A stretch of 22,179 nucleotides of DNA from assembly GCA_031409695.1 (NCBI GenBank), contig JANNXS010000209.1, positions 1-22,179 on the forward strand, in the 5' to 3' direction. This document shows, one piece after another, positions 1 to 7,795 of the stretch (the first letter of the stretch is position 1; each line of letters opens with the position of its first letter). The stretch comes from JABFRJ01 sp031409695. Its GTDB lineage: Bacteria > Pseudomonadota > Alphaproteobacteria > Rhizobiales > Hyphomicrobiaceae. Below the pieces are notes generated by a model that saw nothing but the letters and a program-made list of their open reading frames with translations, did not search any database and was not told the origin of the DNA. Made by a program: the position numbers and the translations under genes.

Positions 1-137
1 GCGGCTCGCCAAGGATTTCGAAAACCTGACGCGCACGCACATGGCGTTCGTCGTGCTCGCCATGATCCGTCTCATGCTACGGCGCATCATGCGGCTGGCC
101 GAGGATTGATTTTCATGGCGAAAATGCCGGACGGACT
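1..137 (+). mobile_element. Right end of an IS5-family insertion sequence (partial)
   Basis: The first 109 bases encode the C-terminus of an IS5-type transposase, and a further 28 bases follow before hydrolase-like coding sequence begins. Hydrolase homology starts directly after CTAA at 138-141, which fits the YTAR target preference known for IS5-group elements, so I place the element's end near base 137. Read inward, the end begins GAGTCCGTCCGGC or close to it, which could be the terminal inverted repeat. The left end lies outside the window, so the inverted repeat and target duplication cannot be verified. The boundary is inference; the transposase tail is directly visible. Confidence 0.6.
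2..109 (+). CDS. IS5-family transposase, C-terminal fragment
   Basis: The open frame runs in from the left window edge and stops with TGA at 107-109. The 35 visible residues include RLAKDFENLTRTH followed by a hydrophobic helix and MIRLMLRRIMR. This is the usual ending of IS5-family DDE transposases (an R-R-L-x-K-D-x-E motif followed by an R-L-M-L-R helix). The catalytic DDE residues lie upstream, outside the window. Whether the element is intact cannot be judged. Its neighbour is a hydrolase gene lacking its start, which suggests that this insertion broke that gene. Confidence 0.75.
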   Translation, partial: RLAKDFENLTRTHMAFVVLAMIRLMLRRIMRLAED

Positions 138-833
138 CTAAGCCTCGTTGCCTGGTATGGGGCCGCCAAGCTCGGCAAACCAACGCTGTTGATGTTTCAT
201 GGCAATGCCGGCACGGTCGCGCAGCGGGCACACTATTATCGGCTGTTCCGCGCTGAAGGTTGGGGCTTCCACGCCATGTCCTACCGTGGCTTTTCTGGCA
301 ATCCAGGCGCGCCGTCCGAGATGGCGAACGTTGCCGACGCGCTCTTGGCCTACGATAGCCTTCGCGCCAAAGGCATCGCTGCCGACGATATCGTTTTGTT
401 TGGCGAATCGCTCGGCTCAGGTGTTGCGATCCAGGTGGCAGCCTTGCGCCCTGCAGTCGGCGTGATCCTCGACAGCCCCTATTCCTCAATCGCAGATGTG
501 GCGAGCGCGATCTATTGGTATCTGCCAGTGCGGTTCGTCTTGCTCGACCAGTACCACTCGACCCGACATATCCAGCACGTGCGGGCCCCGCTCCTGGTAT
601 TGCATGGAGAAGCTGACCGCCTCATTCCGGTCGGGTTCGCCCGCCAACTGGCCGAGGCCGCACCGGGACCGTCCGAGATCCGCGTCTACCCCGGCGTCGG
701 GCACGTTCGTCCTGTGTTCCATGGTGCCATGGAGGACATCAAGGCTTGGGTTTCGGCGCTGCCTCGGTCGCGGACGGTTGTGCCCCCGGCTTCAGCGCAA
801 CCTGAGGCGGCGCCCCCGGTCCAAGGCGGATAA
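138..833 (+). pseudogene. Alpha/beta hydrolase (serine hydrolase), 5' end lost at an IS5 insertion
   Basis: The frame reads SLVAWYG, then GKPTLLMFHGNAG, the oxyanion-hole region of BEM46/YhfR-like alpha/beta hydrolases. It then has the nucleophile elbow GESLGSG (Ser near codon 74 counting from the TTG at 189), an acid in HGEADRLIP (Asp 143) and the catalytic His in GVGH (172). The whole triad therefore remains. What is missing is the N-terminal 50-70 residues (membrane anchor or signal plus first strands) expected before the AWY strand. Upstream the frame continues into the IS end without an ATG and hits a stop at 63-65. The only starts are TTG 189 or ATG 192, inside the fold. It is probably inactive unless translated from an IS-derived start. 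The last 95 bases overlap the opposing gene. Substrate is unknown for this family. Confidence 0.7.
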
Positions 834-1116
834 TCACAACAGCCAAAATGATCGCCGCGATCGCCGAGCCGAGCAACAGCCCGTTGGCCCGCTTATAGTC
901 GGCCGTGAGGCCTTCACGCTCACAAAAGGTCCGCAGTTCGTCGCTGACGGGCGATGTCGGAATGCCCATCTTGCGGGTGAAATTCAGCATTGTTTGAGGC
1001 GCATTTGGATACTCTTTGTCGAGCCTGAGTTTGTCCAAGGCGTTTAACCGTTTGCTGGCGCGCGCAAACACAAGCCCACAAAACAAAAACAGAACAAGTA
1101 GAACTGACGAAAGCAT
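739..1116 (-). CDS. Small two-helix membrane protein of unknown family
   Basis: Encodes about 125 residues from ATG at 1114-1116. Residues 2-18 (LSSVLLVLFLFCGLVFA) form a hydrophobic helix. A charged middle follows (RASKRLNALDKLRLDKEYP, then TFCEREGLTADYKRANG), then a second helix (LLLGSAIAAIILAVVIIRL) and a Pro/Ala/Lys tail of about 25 residues ending KPKP. I do not recognise a named family. The middle segment looks like a soluble helical hairpin between two membrane helices. An in-frame ATG at 1200 would add 28 polar residues before the first helix; I prefer the later start because it puts the helix at the N-terminus. The tail overlaps the hydrolase remnant by 95 bp, tail to tail. Expression is plausible but unproven. 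Confidence 0.6.
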   Translation of the reverse strand: MLSSVLLVLFLFCGLVFARASKRLNALDKLRLDKEYPNAPQTMLNFTRKMGIPTSPVSDELRTFCEREGLTADYKRANGLLLGSAIAAIILAVVIIRLGPGAPPQVALKPGAQPSATEAAPKPKP

Positions 1117-1360
1117 CGGCTCGGCCCATGGAATGCGTGTGCGGCTTGTACCGTGCAGTTCAGTTTGAAGCCACCTTTGTGTCACATCCGCATGCGACAT
1201 TTCGATTGCGGTATCGGCGCAGGAAGCTGGGGGCATCAGCGGTCGACGCGGGATCAGTTCTGGATCATGCGGCGGCAAGTCGATAAGGATGTTGGCGTTC
1301 GGCGTGGCCTATGGCCTTGCGGAGCGGCCATCGGTGACCCGGAAGAGCGAAACTCCATTC

Positions 1361-1888
1361 ATGTCATCTACGTATATCGACCTTGCCGCTTTGGCGATCG
1401 CCCTGATCTCAGGGCTTCTCGCCATGTACCGCGGGTTTAGCCGTGAAGTGCTATCGATCGCATCCTGGCTGGCGGCCGCAGGCGCCGCCGCCTGGTTCGT
1501 GTTGCAGCGCAAAGACGACGCTGCGTCGCTGGCCGCCAATCTTGGGCTGCCCAGCCCGGTTTTTGCCCAGATCGGGGCTGGTGCCCTGATATTCCTGACG
1601 ACGTTGATTGTGGTCCACCTGATTACATCGCACCTGTCGGATCTGGTGCTCGACAGCCGAATCGGGATGATCGATCGAATTCTGGGGTTCATCTTCGGCG
1701 TCGGGCGGGCGTTCGTCCTGATTTTGATTCCTGCTATGTTCTACGATGCCGCCTTCGAAAAGAAGGACCATAAATGGGTGACGGACTCCACCAGTTATGG
1801 GCTGGTGCGGCCCGCTGGCGAGAGTTTGCGTGCCTTTATCACCCCGCGTATCGACGCTTTCACGAACAAAAAGCCAGAAAAGACCTGA
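1361..1888 (+). CDS. cvpA: CvpA family inner-membrane protein (colicin V production protein)
   Basis: Encodes 175 residues beginning MSSTYIDLAALAIALISG. Four hydrophobic segments are visible (about residues 8-24, 30-48, 70-90 and 106-127), with the CvpA signature YRGFSREVLSIASW between the first two and RILGFIFGVGRAFVL at the fourth. CvpA is a widespread inner-membrane protein needed for colicin V export in E. coli; its general role appears to concern envelope integrity. I chose ATG 1361 because homology begins there and a purine-rich GGAAGAG precedes it by about 12 bases; the frame is open further upstream but reads as non-homologous sequence. The usual partner purF is not adjacent here. The C-terminal tail is short and lysine-rich. 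Confidence 0.88.
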   Translation: MSSTYIDLAALAIALISGLLAMYRGFSREVLSIASWLAAAGAAAWFVLQRKDDAASLAANLGLPSPVFAQIGAGALIFLTTLIVVHLITSHLSDLVLDSRIGMIDRILGFIFGVGRAFVLILIPAMFYDAAFEKKDHKWVTDSTSYGLVRPAGESLRAFITPRIDAFTNKKPEKT

Positions 1889-1967
1889 GGTTTCCGGTCC
1901 GATGAGCTAATCCGAGCCGCTTCGATGGCATCTTGCGGCCGAACCGCGACGCATGGCACCATAGGGG

Positions 1968-2474
1968 ATGCCAACAACCTCCCGCCGCAAAGTTTTTGAA
2001 GCCGGCCACCGCCGAAAAATACTTGTCATTGCTGACGAGTCGAAAGAGGTGGAGCCCGCGCTGTTTTATGCGGCGTGCCGCAGCGAGCGCACCAATGGTG
2101 GGGTTGTGCTGCTTTACGTCATCGAACCAGACAATCAATTCTGGGGCGGTGTCCGGCAAGTTCAAATCGAAGAAGAGACCAATAAAGCCAAAGCTGTGTT
2201 TCGCCTGATGCGGCTGAAGCTGTCAAAGGAAGGCCTCGACAAAGTGCTTATCGAGGAGGTGATCCTGGAGGGCAAAAAAGTTGAGCAAATCATCAAACAT
2301 ATCGAGGCTGACAGAGATGTTGCGATCCTTGCGCTCGGCGCGGCCGTCGACAACAAGGGACCCGGGCCGCTGATCGCTTCTCTTGCCTCCGGTACCAACG
2401 CCGGCCAGTTCCCGATCCCGATCACCATCGTGCCCGGCGGACTGACACTGGATGATATTCGCGCCATGGCATGA
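1968..2474 (+). CDS. Universal stress protein (UspA-like)
   Basis: Encodes 168 residues. After a basic start (MPTTSRRKVFEAGHRRK) come the first strand KILVIADESKE, VVLLYVIEPDN, and a C-terminal half reading DVAILALGAA...GPGPLIASLASG...PITIVPGG. This matches the single-domain UspA Rossmann-like fold, including a relaxed version of the ATP-binding G-x2-G-x9-G-S/T loop. Such proteins bind ATP or act as dimeric stress-response factors; the particular role is unknown. Start ATG 1968 has AGGGG immediately upstream, which is unusually close, so a slightly different start is possible. It lies 79 bp after cvpA and 111 bp before sufE and may share transcription with neither. Confidence 0.85.
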   Translation: MPTTSRRKVFEAGHRRKILVIADESKEVEPALFYAACRSERTNGGVVLLYVIEPDNQFWGGVRQVQIEEETNKAKAVFRLMRLKLSKEGLDKVLIEEVILEGKKVEQIIKHIEADRDVAILALGAAVDNKGPGPLIASLASGTNAGQFPIPITIVPGGLTLDDIRAMA

Positions 2475-2479
2475 CTTCC

Positions 2480-2512
2480 CACCCGATAGGTGCGTTGCAA
2501 ACCGATCGGGTG
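2480..2512 (+). terminator. Inverted repeat just after the Usp gene, possible terminator
   Basis: CACCCGAT (2480-2487) is perfectly complementary to ATCGGGTG (2505-2512), with a further GGT/ACC pairing inside the loop. The hairpin starts 5 bases after the Usp stop codon. There is no T tract behind it, so intrinsic termination is uncertain; it could be an mRNA 3'-end stabiliser or one arm of a rho-dependent site. Confidence 0.35.
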
Positions 2513-2585
2513 CCGATGGCGTAGGCAAAATGCCTGAAGCCGTTGATGCTGCTCCCATTCCTACTTATCCTGTGACCGGAAACCT

Positions 2586-3005
2586 GTGACCACGATTCCC
2601 GACATCCGCGCGGACTTTGAATTGCTCGACAGCTGGGAGGACCGCTATCGCTATGTGATGGAGCTTGGCCGCGCACTGCCGGCCTATCCAGAGAGCCTGC
2701 GCAACGACGTCAACAAGGTACGCGGGTGCGCCTCGCAGGTATGGCTCGCAACCCACATCGAGGGCGAGGGACCGGCGGCCAAAATGACCTTCGATGGCGA
2801 TAGCGACAGCCATCTTGTGCGCGGTCTAGTCGCAATTCTGTTGGCTGCCTATCAGGGGTTGTCGGCAAAGGACGCACTTGCTGTGGACGCTCATGGCGTT
2901 TTGACCTCACTCGGGTTGGCTGAGAACTTGACGCCGCAACGTTCAAACGGCTTTGCGTCCATGGTTGCGCGTATTCGCGTCGATGCAAGCCGTCTGGCCG
3001 GATAG
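2586..3005 (+). CDS. sufE: SufE, cysteine desulfurase sulfur acceptor
   Basis: Encodes 139 residues from a GTG start. SufE accepts persulfide sulfur from the desulfurase SufS and passes it to the SufBCD scaffold for Fe-S cluster assembly in the cytoplasm. The active-site loop is visible as KVRGCASQVWL, with the acceptor Cys at residue 48. The flanking family motifs are also present: DDFE-like IRADFELLDSWEDRYRYVMELGR at the N-terminus and LTPQRSNGFASMVARIR at the C-terminus. Length is typical (about 140). No ATG fits, and homology begins right after the GTG. It is separate from any suf operon, as is common in alphaproteobacteria. The next gene starts 70 bp on. Confidence 0.92.
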   Translation: MTTIPDIRADFELLDSWEDRYRYVMELGRALPAYPESLRNDVNKVRGCASQVWLATHIEGEGPAAKMTFDGDSDSHLVRGLVAILLAAYQGLSAKDALAVDAHGVLTSLGLAENLTPQRSNGFASMVARIRVDASRLAG

Positions 3006-3021
3006 ACGTGCGTTGAACACC

Positions 3022-3046
3022 AAAGCGCTGGAAACTCCGGAGCTTT
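3022..3046 (+). terminator. Small hairpin between sufE and the amine oxidase gene
   Basis: AAAGC...GCTTT (5 bp) encloses CTGG-AAACT-CCGG after one mismatch, giving a compact stem-loop 17 bases after the sufE stop. Only TTTG follows, so it is a weak candidate terminator. Confidence 0.25.
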
Positions 3047-3075
3047 GAAAACCTCTTCGCGGACTGGAACCAGGC

Positions 3076-4209
3076 GTGACCAAACACTTCGATTCGATCG
3101 TCATTGGCCTTGGTGGCATGGGCTCGGCGTCGCTATGCGCCCTCGCGCGCCGGGGCCAAAAGGTACTTGGTCTTGAGCAATTTGATCTTGGCCACGAACT
3201 CGGTTCCTCCGGTGCTGGCATCCGCATCTTCCGTTTCGCGCAGTATCTGCATCCGGCCTACGTTCCGTTGATGCGCTTTGCGTTTGAACACTGGTCAAGG
3301 CTCGAGCGGGACGCCGACGAGCAATTGCTGTTTCGTACGGGCGGTCTTGATATGGGCCCGCCCACGGGTGAGGTCGTCACCGGCGCAAAAAAAGCCTGCG
3401 CAGTCCATGGCCTGACGCACGAAGTTCTGACCGCGCGGGAAGCCATGCGACGCTTCCCGGCTTGGCAGCTCTCCGATGACATGGAGGCCGTTTACCAGCC
3501 CGATGCCGGGTTACTGTCGGCTGAGCGCGCAGTCCTTGCACACATCCGCGTCGCACTGCGCTTGGGCGCTGAAGTACAGGTCCGTGAGCGCGTCACCAAG
3601 ATTACGGAAACAGGCGACCACGTTGTCGTCGAGACAAGCCGGGGGCGTTATGAAGCCGGAAAAGTGATCCTGACCGCCGGACCCTGGGCCGCGCAGTGGG
3701 CAACGTCAATCGGTGCCAAGGTTGTGCCTGAACGTCAGGTGGTTGGCTGGTTTGCGCCGCGGGCGTTTGAATTGTTCCAGCGCAGCACGTATCCGGTGAT
3801 CATTTTCGAGGACGAAACGGGTCCGTATTACGGCCTGCCCGAACATGACCGTCCAGGCGTGAAGGTCGGACGCCACGGCCACCGCAATGAAGTGACGAAA
3901 CCGGATGATATCCGTCGAGACATCGACGCTGAAGATGAGGCGGTGCTGGCCCGCTTCACGCGCCGCTACTACGGCGACCGACTGGGTAACGCACTCACCT
4001 ATAAAACCTGCATGTACACAAACACGCCCGACAGCCACTTCGTCATCGACCGCTTGCCAGAGCACAGCCGCACGTGGCTCGCCGCGGGCTTTTCCGGCCA
4101 TGGCTACAAGTTCTGCGCTGGCATCGGCGAAATCCTCGCTGATCTCGCCATTGAGGGCGCGACCAAGCAGGACGTTTCACTGTTCGGTGCCGGACGGTTA
4201 GCGGCGTGA
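3076..4209 (+). CDS. solA: FAD-dependent amine oxidase of the sarcosine / N-methyltryptophan oxidase family
   Basis: Encodes 377 residues from GTG 3076. The dinucleotide fold is GLGGMGSAS (11-19), followed by the family's RIFRFAQ region (cf. the RxIRHA segment of monomeric sarcosine oxidase) and YVPLMRFAFEHW. CMYTNTPDSHFVID near residue 312 contains the Cys that carries FAD covalently in monomeric sarcosine oxidase, and the VKVG segment has Lys 263 at the position of the oxygen-activating lysine. GFSGHGYKF near the C-terminus is also conserved. The family oxidatively demethylates secondary amines (sarcosine, N-methyltryptophan, L-pipecolate) to aldehyde or imine plus H2O2; the substrate here cannot be assigned. 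It is a single gene, 6 bp from the convergent ugd end, with no folate-pathway neighbours. Confidence 0.82.
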   Translation: MTKHFDSIVIGLGGMGSASLCALARRGQKVLGLEQFDLGHELGSSGAGIRIFRFAQYLHPAYVPLMRFAFEHWSRLERDADEQLLFRTGGLDMGPPTGEVVTGAKKACAVHGLTHEVLTAREAMRRFPAWQLSDDMEAVYQPDAGLLSAERAVLAHIRVALRLGAEVQVRERVTKITETGDHVVVETSRGRYEAGKVILTAGPWAAQWATSIGAKVVPERQVVGWFAPRAFELFQRSTYPVIIFEDETGPYYGLPEHDRPGVKVGRHGHRNEVTKPDDIRRDIDAEDEAVLARFTRRYYGDRLGNALTYKTCMYTNTPDSHFVIDRLPEHSRTWLAAGFSGHGYKFCAGIGEILADLAIEGATKQDVSLFGAGRLAA

Positions 4210-4215
4210 GACTGC

Positions 4216-5553
4216 CTATCCCACCGGTGGCTCAACCGGTGCCTCAACCGTCGGGCGGCCGACGGACACGTAGTGGAAGCCATGCCGACGCATGTCTTCG
4301 AGCCGATATATGTTGCGCAAGTCGACAACCACGGGCGCCCTGAGTAGCGACTTAACTCGCGCCAGATCGAGCGCACGGAACGCGTCCCACTCCGTCGAAA
4401 TGACCAGCGCATCGGCGGCTTCGATACAGTCATAGGGGCCTTCGGCATAGTCGATCTCGGGCAAGACGTGGCGCGCCTGCTCCATGCCTTCGGGATCATA
4501 GGCGCGGACGTTCGCACCCAAGTCCATTAGTGCGGTAATCACCGCAATGGCCGGCGCTTCACGCATATCATCCGTGTTCGGCTTAAACGTTAGACCCAGC
4601 ACAGCGACGGTTTTGCCGCGAACGTCGCCACCAAGAGCCGCCACGACTTTGCGCGCCATGCCGCGCTTACGGTTGGTGTTGACGGCATCGACTGTTTCGA
4701 CGATGCGAGAGGCGACGCCATGATCATGCGCGGTTTGTAGCAAGGCACGCGTGTCTTTCGGGAAGCACGAGCCGCCGTAGCCTGGTCCCGCGTGCAGGAA
4801 CTTCGAGCCGATGCGTTGATCTGAGCCGATGCCGCGCGCAACCTCTTGGACGTCAACGCCCACGGCCTCGCACAGATCGGCCATCTCGTTAATAAAGGTG
4901 ATTTTGACGGCAAGGAACGCATTGGCTGCGTATTTGATTAGTTCCGCTGCGCGCCGCCGCGTGATCTGGATCGGGGCCTGATTGAGAAACAAGGGTCGGT
5001 AGACGTCGGTCAGCACATCAGCTGCGCGCTTGTCCTCAACGCCGATGACGATTCGATTGGGATGTTTGAAGTCTTTGATTGCCGCGCCCTCGCGCAGGAA
5101 CTCCGGGTTGGAGGCAACGGCTAAGTCGACACCTGGCCGCGCCGCGCGCAGGATACGTTCGATCTCATCGCCGGTGCCAACCGGGACCGTGGACTTGGTG
5201 ACAACGACCGTGCCGGCATCGAGATGCGGGGCGATACTTTTGGCGGCGGCGTAAACATAGGTAAGATCTGCGTGGCCATCGCCACGGCGTGAGGGCGTAC
5301 CGACGGCAATCATGACGACAGCGGCATGCTTTGCGGACGTGGCAATGTCCGTTGAGAACGCCAGTCGTCCCGCGGCAACGTTGTCCGCCACAAGACGGTC
5401 GAGGCCTGGTTCATAGATGGGCATCTTGCCCACGCGCAGTGCATCGATCTTGCCAGCATCAGTATCAACGCAGATCACGTCGTGTCCGAAATCCGCCAAA
5501 CACGCGCCCGAGACGAGGCCAACATAGCCCGCGCCGATCATCACGATCTTCAT
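4216..5553 (-). CDS. ugd: UDP-glucose 6-dehydrogenase
   Basis: Encodes 445 residues from ATG at 5551-5553, with GGAG 8 bases upstream. It oxidises UDP-glucose twice with NAD to UDP-glucuronate, a precursor of surface polysaccharides. N-terminal Rossmann motif is GAGYVGLVSGACLADFGH (7-24). The segment EPGLDRLV, the STVPVGTGDEIE loop, NPEFLREG and the central helix with NEMADLCEAVGVD all match the family. The catalytic cysteine lies in YGGSCFPKDT (Cys 263), and the C-terminal domain has LTFKPNTDDMREAP. All key residues are present and the length is normal. The last residues VEAPVEPPVG come from a 12-bp duplication. It is divergent from the methyltransferase gene (111 bp apart, if the TTG start there is used) and has no polysaccharide genes beside it in the window. 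Confidence 0.95.
   Translation of the reverse strand: MKIVMIGAGYVGLVSGACLADFGHDVICVDTDAGKIDALRVGKMPIYEPGLDRLVADNVAAGRLAFSTDIATSAKHAAVVMIAVGTPSRRGDGHADLTYVYAAAKSIAPHLDAGTVVVTKSTVPVGTGDEIERILRAARPGVDLAVASNPEFLREGAAIKDFKHPNRIVIGVEDKRAADVLTDVYRPLFLNQAPIQITRRRAAELIKYAANAFLAVKITFINEMADLCEAVGVDVQEVARGIGSDQRIGSKFLHAGPGYGGSCFPKDTRALLQTAHDHGVASRIVETVDAVNTNRKRGMARKVVAALGGDVRGKTVAVLGLTFKPNTDDMREAPAIAVITALMDLGANVRAYDPEGMEQARHVLPEIDYAEGPYDCIEAADALVISTEWDAFRALDLARVKSLLRAPVVVDLRNIYRLEDMRRHGFHYVSVGRPTVEAPVEPPVG
4226..4249. repeat. 12-bp tandem duplication at the 3' end of ugd
   Basis: Two copies of GGTGSCTCAACC (one mismatch) lie side by side inside the last codons of ugd. The 12-bp period preserves the frame and gives the residue repeat VEAP-VEPP at the protein's C-terminus. 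Confidence 0.7.
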
Positions 5554-5685
5554 CTCTTCACTCCGCTGGCATTGCCTGTCTCGCCCAGAACCGGGAGAGC
5601 GGTCCAAGCACTCCTGCACTCCTAACTCATCTAGGCCGGGCTTGTCACACGTGCTATCGGCGTCTTGAAACAACCTTTAAACGTC

Positions 5686-6642
5686 ATGACCTTGTCACAA
5701 AAATCAGATCCCCAAAATTTCAGCCCGAGCGCCCGCCTGGACGTGATCACCACGCGTGGATTTTCAGGCTATGCCTTGCTTGACAGTGGCGCCGGGCGGA
5801 AACTTGAGCGCTTCGGTTCGGTCATTGTTGATCGGCCGGAGCAACAGGCGCTGTGGCAGCCTCGCAATCCCGGCCTATGGCAAAAAGCGCATGCAACTTT
5901 TGCCGCCGACGATGAGGACGAGAAGGGCCGTTGGCGCGAGTTGAAGCCCGTGCCGGAAACCTGGGACGTGACTGTCGATACTGTGACGCTCAAGGCGCGA
6001 CTCATGGCGTTTCGCCACCTCGGTCTGTTCCCAGAGCAACTGCCCCATTGGGAGTGGCTGCGCGATGGCATTGCGCTGCAGGCGACCGCTTCAAAACCAC
6101 GCGTCCTGAACCTGTTTGGCTATACCGGCGCGGCTTCTCTGATCGCAGCCAAGGCCGGCGCTGAGGTCACGCATGTCGACGCCTCCAAGCCGGCCCTGAA
6201 ATGGGCACGGGAAAATCAGACCGCATCAAAGCTCGATGGAGCCCCGATCCGGTGGATTGTCGATGATGCACGCAAGTTCGTCGCACGCGAAGTCCGCCGC
6301 GGTAAGACCTATGACGCCATTCTCCTCGACCCACCGAAATTCGGTCGTGGGCCCGAAGGCGAGTTGTGGGATATCTTTACCGACCTGCCGCCGCTGCTGA
6401 AGGACTGTGCTAAACTGTTGGCACCGGGGTCGTCGCGACTGGTTCTGACGGCCTATGCCATCCGCGCCTCCGCCCTGACGCTCGACTGCCTCGTGCGTGA
6501 AACTCTGCCCAACGGGACACAGACCGCCGGAGAGCTGGCGCTGGCCGAAGAGAGCGGTACACGGTTGATCGGCGCCTCGCTCTTTGTCCGATGGATCGGC
6601 CTGGGTCAGGCTGACTTGAGCAGGAGCGGGCGTGATGTCTGA
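5686..6642 (+). CDS. Class I SAM-dependent RNA methyltransferase (RlmI-like, COG1092 type)
   Basis: Encodes about 318 residues. Motif I is VLNLFGYTGAAS, with the acidic end of the next strand in VTHVDASKPALKWARENQ. Motif IV is DAILLDPPKFGRGPEGELW, typical of alphaproteobacterial relatives of the 23S rRNA m5C1962 methyltransferase RlmI. The N-terminal part (DVITTRGFSGYALLDSG, then W..AHATF) replaces the PUA domain of E. coli RlmI. Substrate is probably rRNA but not proven. The start is uncertain: ATG 5686 is used here, TTG 5665 would add seven residues, and neither has a clear ribosome binding site. The 3' end overlaps the next methyltransferase gene by 8 bp, suggesting co-translation. Confidence 0.8.
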   Translation: MTLSQKSDPQNFSPSARLDVITTRGFSGYALLDSGAGRKLERFGSVIVDRPEQQALWQPRNPGLWQKAHATFAADDEDEKGRWRELKPVPETWDVTVDTVTLKARLMAFRHLGLFPEQLPHWEWLRDGIALQATASKPRVLNLFGYTGAASLIAAKAGAEVTHVDASKPALKWARENQTASKLDGAPIRWIVDDARKFVAREVRRGKTYDAILLDPPKFGRGPEGELWDIFTDLPPLLKDCAKLLAPGSSRLVLTAYAIRASALTLDCLVRETLPNGTQTAGELALAEESGTRLIGASLFVRWIGLGQADLSRSGRDV

Positions 6643-7462
6643 TTTTCCAGACCGCATCACCTCGCTGCAGAATGATCGCGTCAAGGCCATCCGTGCGCTC
6701 GAAATGCGCAAGGAGCGGCGCGACACTGGATTGTTTGTTGCGGAAGGCGCCTCCGTCGTCATCTCGGCCCGGGACCATGGCCATGTGCCACAGACGCTGG
6801 TTGTGCGCGTGGCTGGCGACGAGACGATCAGCCGCACGACGCGAGAGCTGATCAACTGGGCATTGTCGGCTGGTTGCGATGTCCTCGACGTCTCGTCGCC
6901 GGTGATGGAAAAGTTGGCCGCCAAAGACAATCCGCAGACCATTCTTGCCGTCTACGCCCAAAGCTGGGCGCCCTTGCCGGCGCCATCCTCGGTCAACGCG
7001 GACGAAACATGGCTGGCGTTGGAGGCGATCCGCGATCCCGGCAATCTCGGCACCATATTGCGCACGGCCGAGGCTGTTGGCGTGTCGGGCGTTATTCTCG
7101 TTGGCCAGTGCTGCGATCCGCATTCGCGTGAAGCCGTGCGCGCCAGTATGGGCTCGATCTTCGCCCTGCCCATCGTGCGTGCCAGCGAGACTGAGTTGCT
7201 GACGCTTATGCAAGCCTGGCCCGGCGACACCGTCGGTACGCACCTGTTGGCCACGGCCGATTTCCGCCGGGTAACCTATCGCGGCCCGACCCTGCTGGTC
7301 ATGGGTGGCGAAGGCCCTGGGCTCACGGAGGCAACAACGCGCGCCTGTTCGCTGCTCGTGAAGATCCCCATGGCCGGTCGCCTCGACAGCCTGAACCTTG
7401 CTGTTGCAACCGCGCTGACATTGTATCAGGTCTGCGGCGGCCGTCTGCAGATCGCGCCTTAA
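6635..7462 (+). CDS. TrmH-family (SpoU/SPOUT) RNA 2'-O-methyltransferase
   Basis: Encodes 275 residues from ATG 6635 (GTG 6632 is an alternative), with AGGAG 8 bases upstream. The N-terminal substrate-binding domain begins ITSLQNDRVKAIRALEMRKERRDTG and has LFVAEG. The SPOUT knot motifs are AIRDPGNLGTILRTAEAVG (motif 1, with Asn and Arg used in catalysis), VMGGEGPGL (motif 2) and IPMAGRLDSLNLAVATAL (motif 3). This matches RlmB/TsnR-like 2'-O-ribose methyltransferases acting on rRNA or tRNA; the exact nucleotide cannot be told. It overlaps the upstream RlmI-like gene by 8 bp, so the two appear to form an RNA-modification operon. A tRNA gene follows 98 bp later. Confidence 0.87.
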   Translation: MSDFPDRITSLQNDRVKAIRALEMRKERRDTGLFVAEGASVVISARDHGHVPQTLVVRVAGDETISRTTRELINWALSAGCDVLDVSSPVMEKLAAKDNPQTILAVYAQSWAPLPAPSSVNADETWLALEAIRDPGNLGTILRTAEAVGVSGVILVGQCCDPHSREAVRASMGSIFALPIVRASETELLTLMQAWPGDTVGTHLLATADFRRVTYRGPTLLVMGGEGPGLTEATTRACSLLVKIPMAGRLDSLNLAVATALTLYQVCGGRLQIAP

Positions 7463-7492
7463 TCGGGTCGATGCCGTTGCATGTATGGCGCT

Positions 7493-7520
7493 GGCCCTCG
7501 ACACCCGGCCCTCGACACCC
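7493..7520. repeat. 14-bp tandem duplication upstream of tRNA-Arg
   Basis: GGCCCTCGACACCC occurs twice in perfect tandem, followed by GG of a third copy, in the spacer between the TrmH-like gene and tRNA-Arg. No function is evident. Confidence 0.8.
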
Positions 7521-7560
7521 GGCTTGTTCACTCGGCCGCGCCGTGGCACACCTCGACCGT

Positions 7561-7637
7561 GGTCCCGTAGCTCAGCAGGATAGAGCGTCGGATTCCTAAT
7601 CCGAAGGCCGTTGGTTCGAATCCAATCGGGATCACCA
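7561..7637 (+). tRNA. tRNA-Arg (anticodon CCT)
   Basis: A complete 77-base cloverleaf with encoded CCA folds by eye. Acceptor GGTCCCG pairs with CGGGATC (one G-U). The D arm is GCTC/GAGC. Anticodon stem TCGGA/TCCGA encloses loop TTCCTAA, giving anticodon CCT, which reads the rare AGG arginine codon. T arm is GTTGG-TTCGAAT-CCAAT. It stands alone between a TrmH-like gene and the outer-membrane barrel gene. There is no integrase gene beside it, and no duplicated 3' end is seen in the window, so nothing indicates use as an attachment site. Confidence 0.97.
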
Positions 7638-7795
7638 CCCCGCACTCAACCGGCGTCCCCCGTCCAATCATTGCGGCCAGCGTCCGGCAAGGTGTCCTGA
7701 ATTGATACCACAATAAACCTGTCGTTAACGCGCCGCCGGTAGGGTCATACCAGCGTGTGTGTGCGTGCTTTGTCGGCAGTCGTAAGGCTCGTGAC

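Noticed and set aside
7561..7637. tRNA-Arg as an integration site for a genomic island.
   Set aside because: No integrase gene follows and I see no second copy of the tRNA 3' end within the window; the downstream envelope genes look native in composition.
6410..7645. A 411-codon minus-strand open frame beginning MRGGDPDWIRTNGLRIRNPTL.
   Set aside because: It lies antisense to the RlmI-like and TrmH-like genes and its start is a translation of the tRNA-Arg gene; WIRTN...LYPAEL-type peptides are a known artefact of translating tRNAs.
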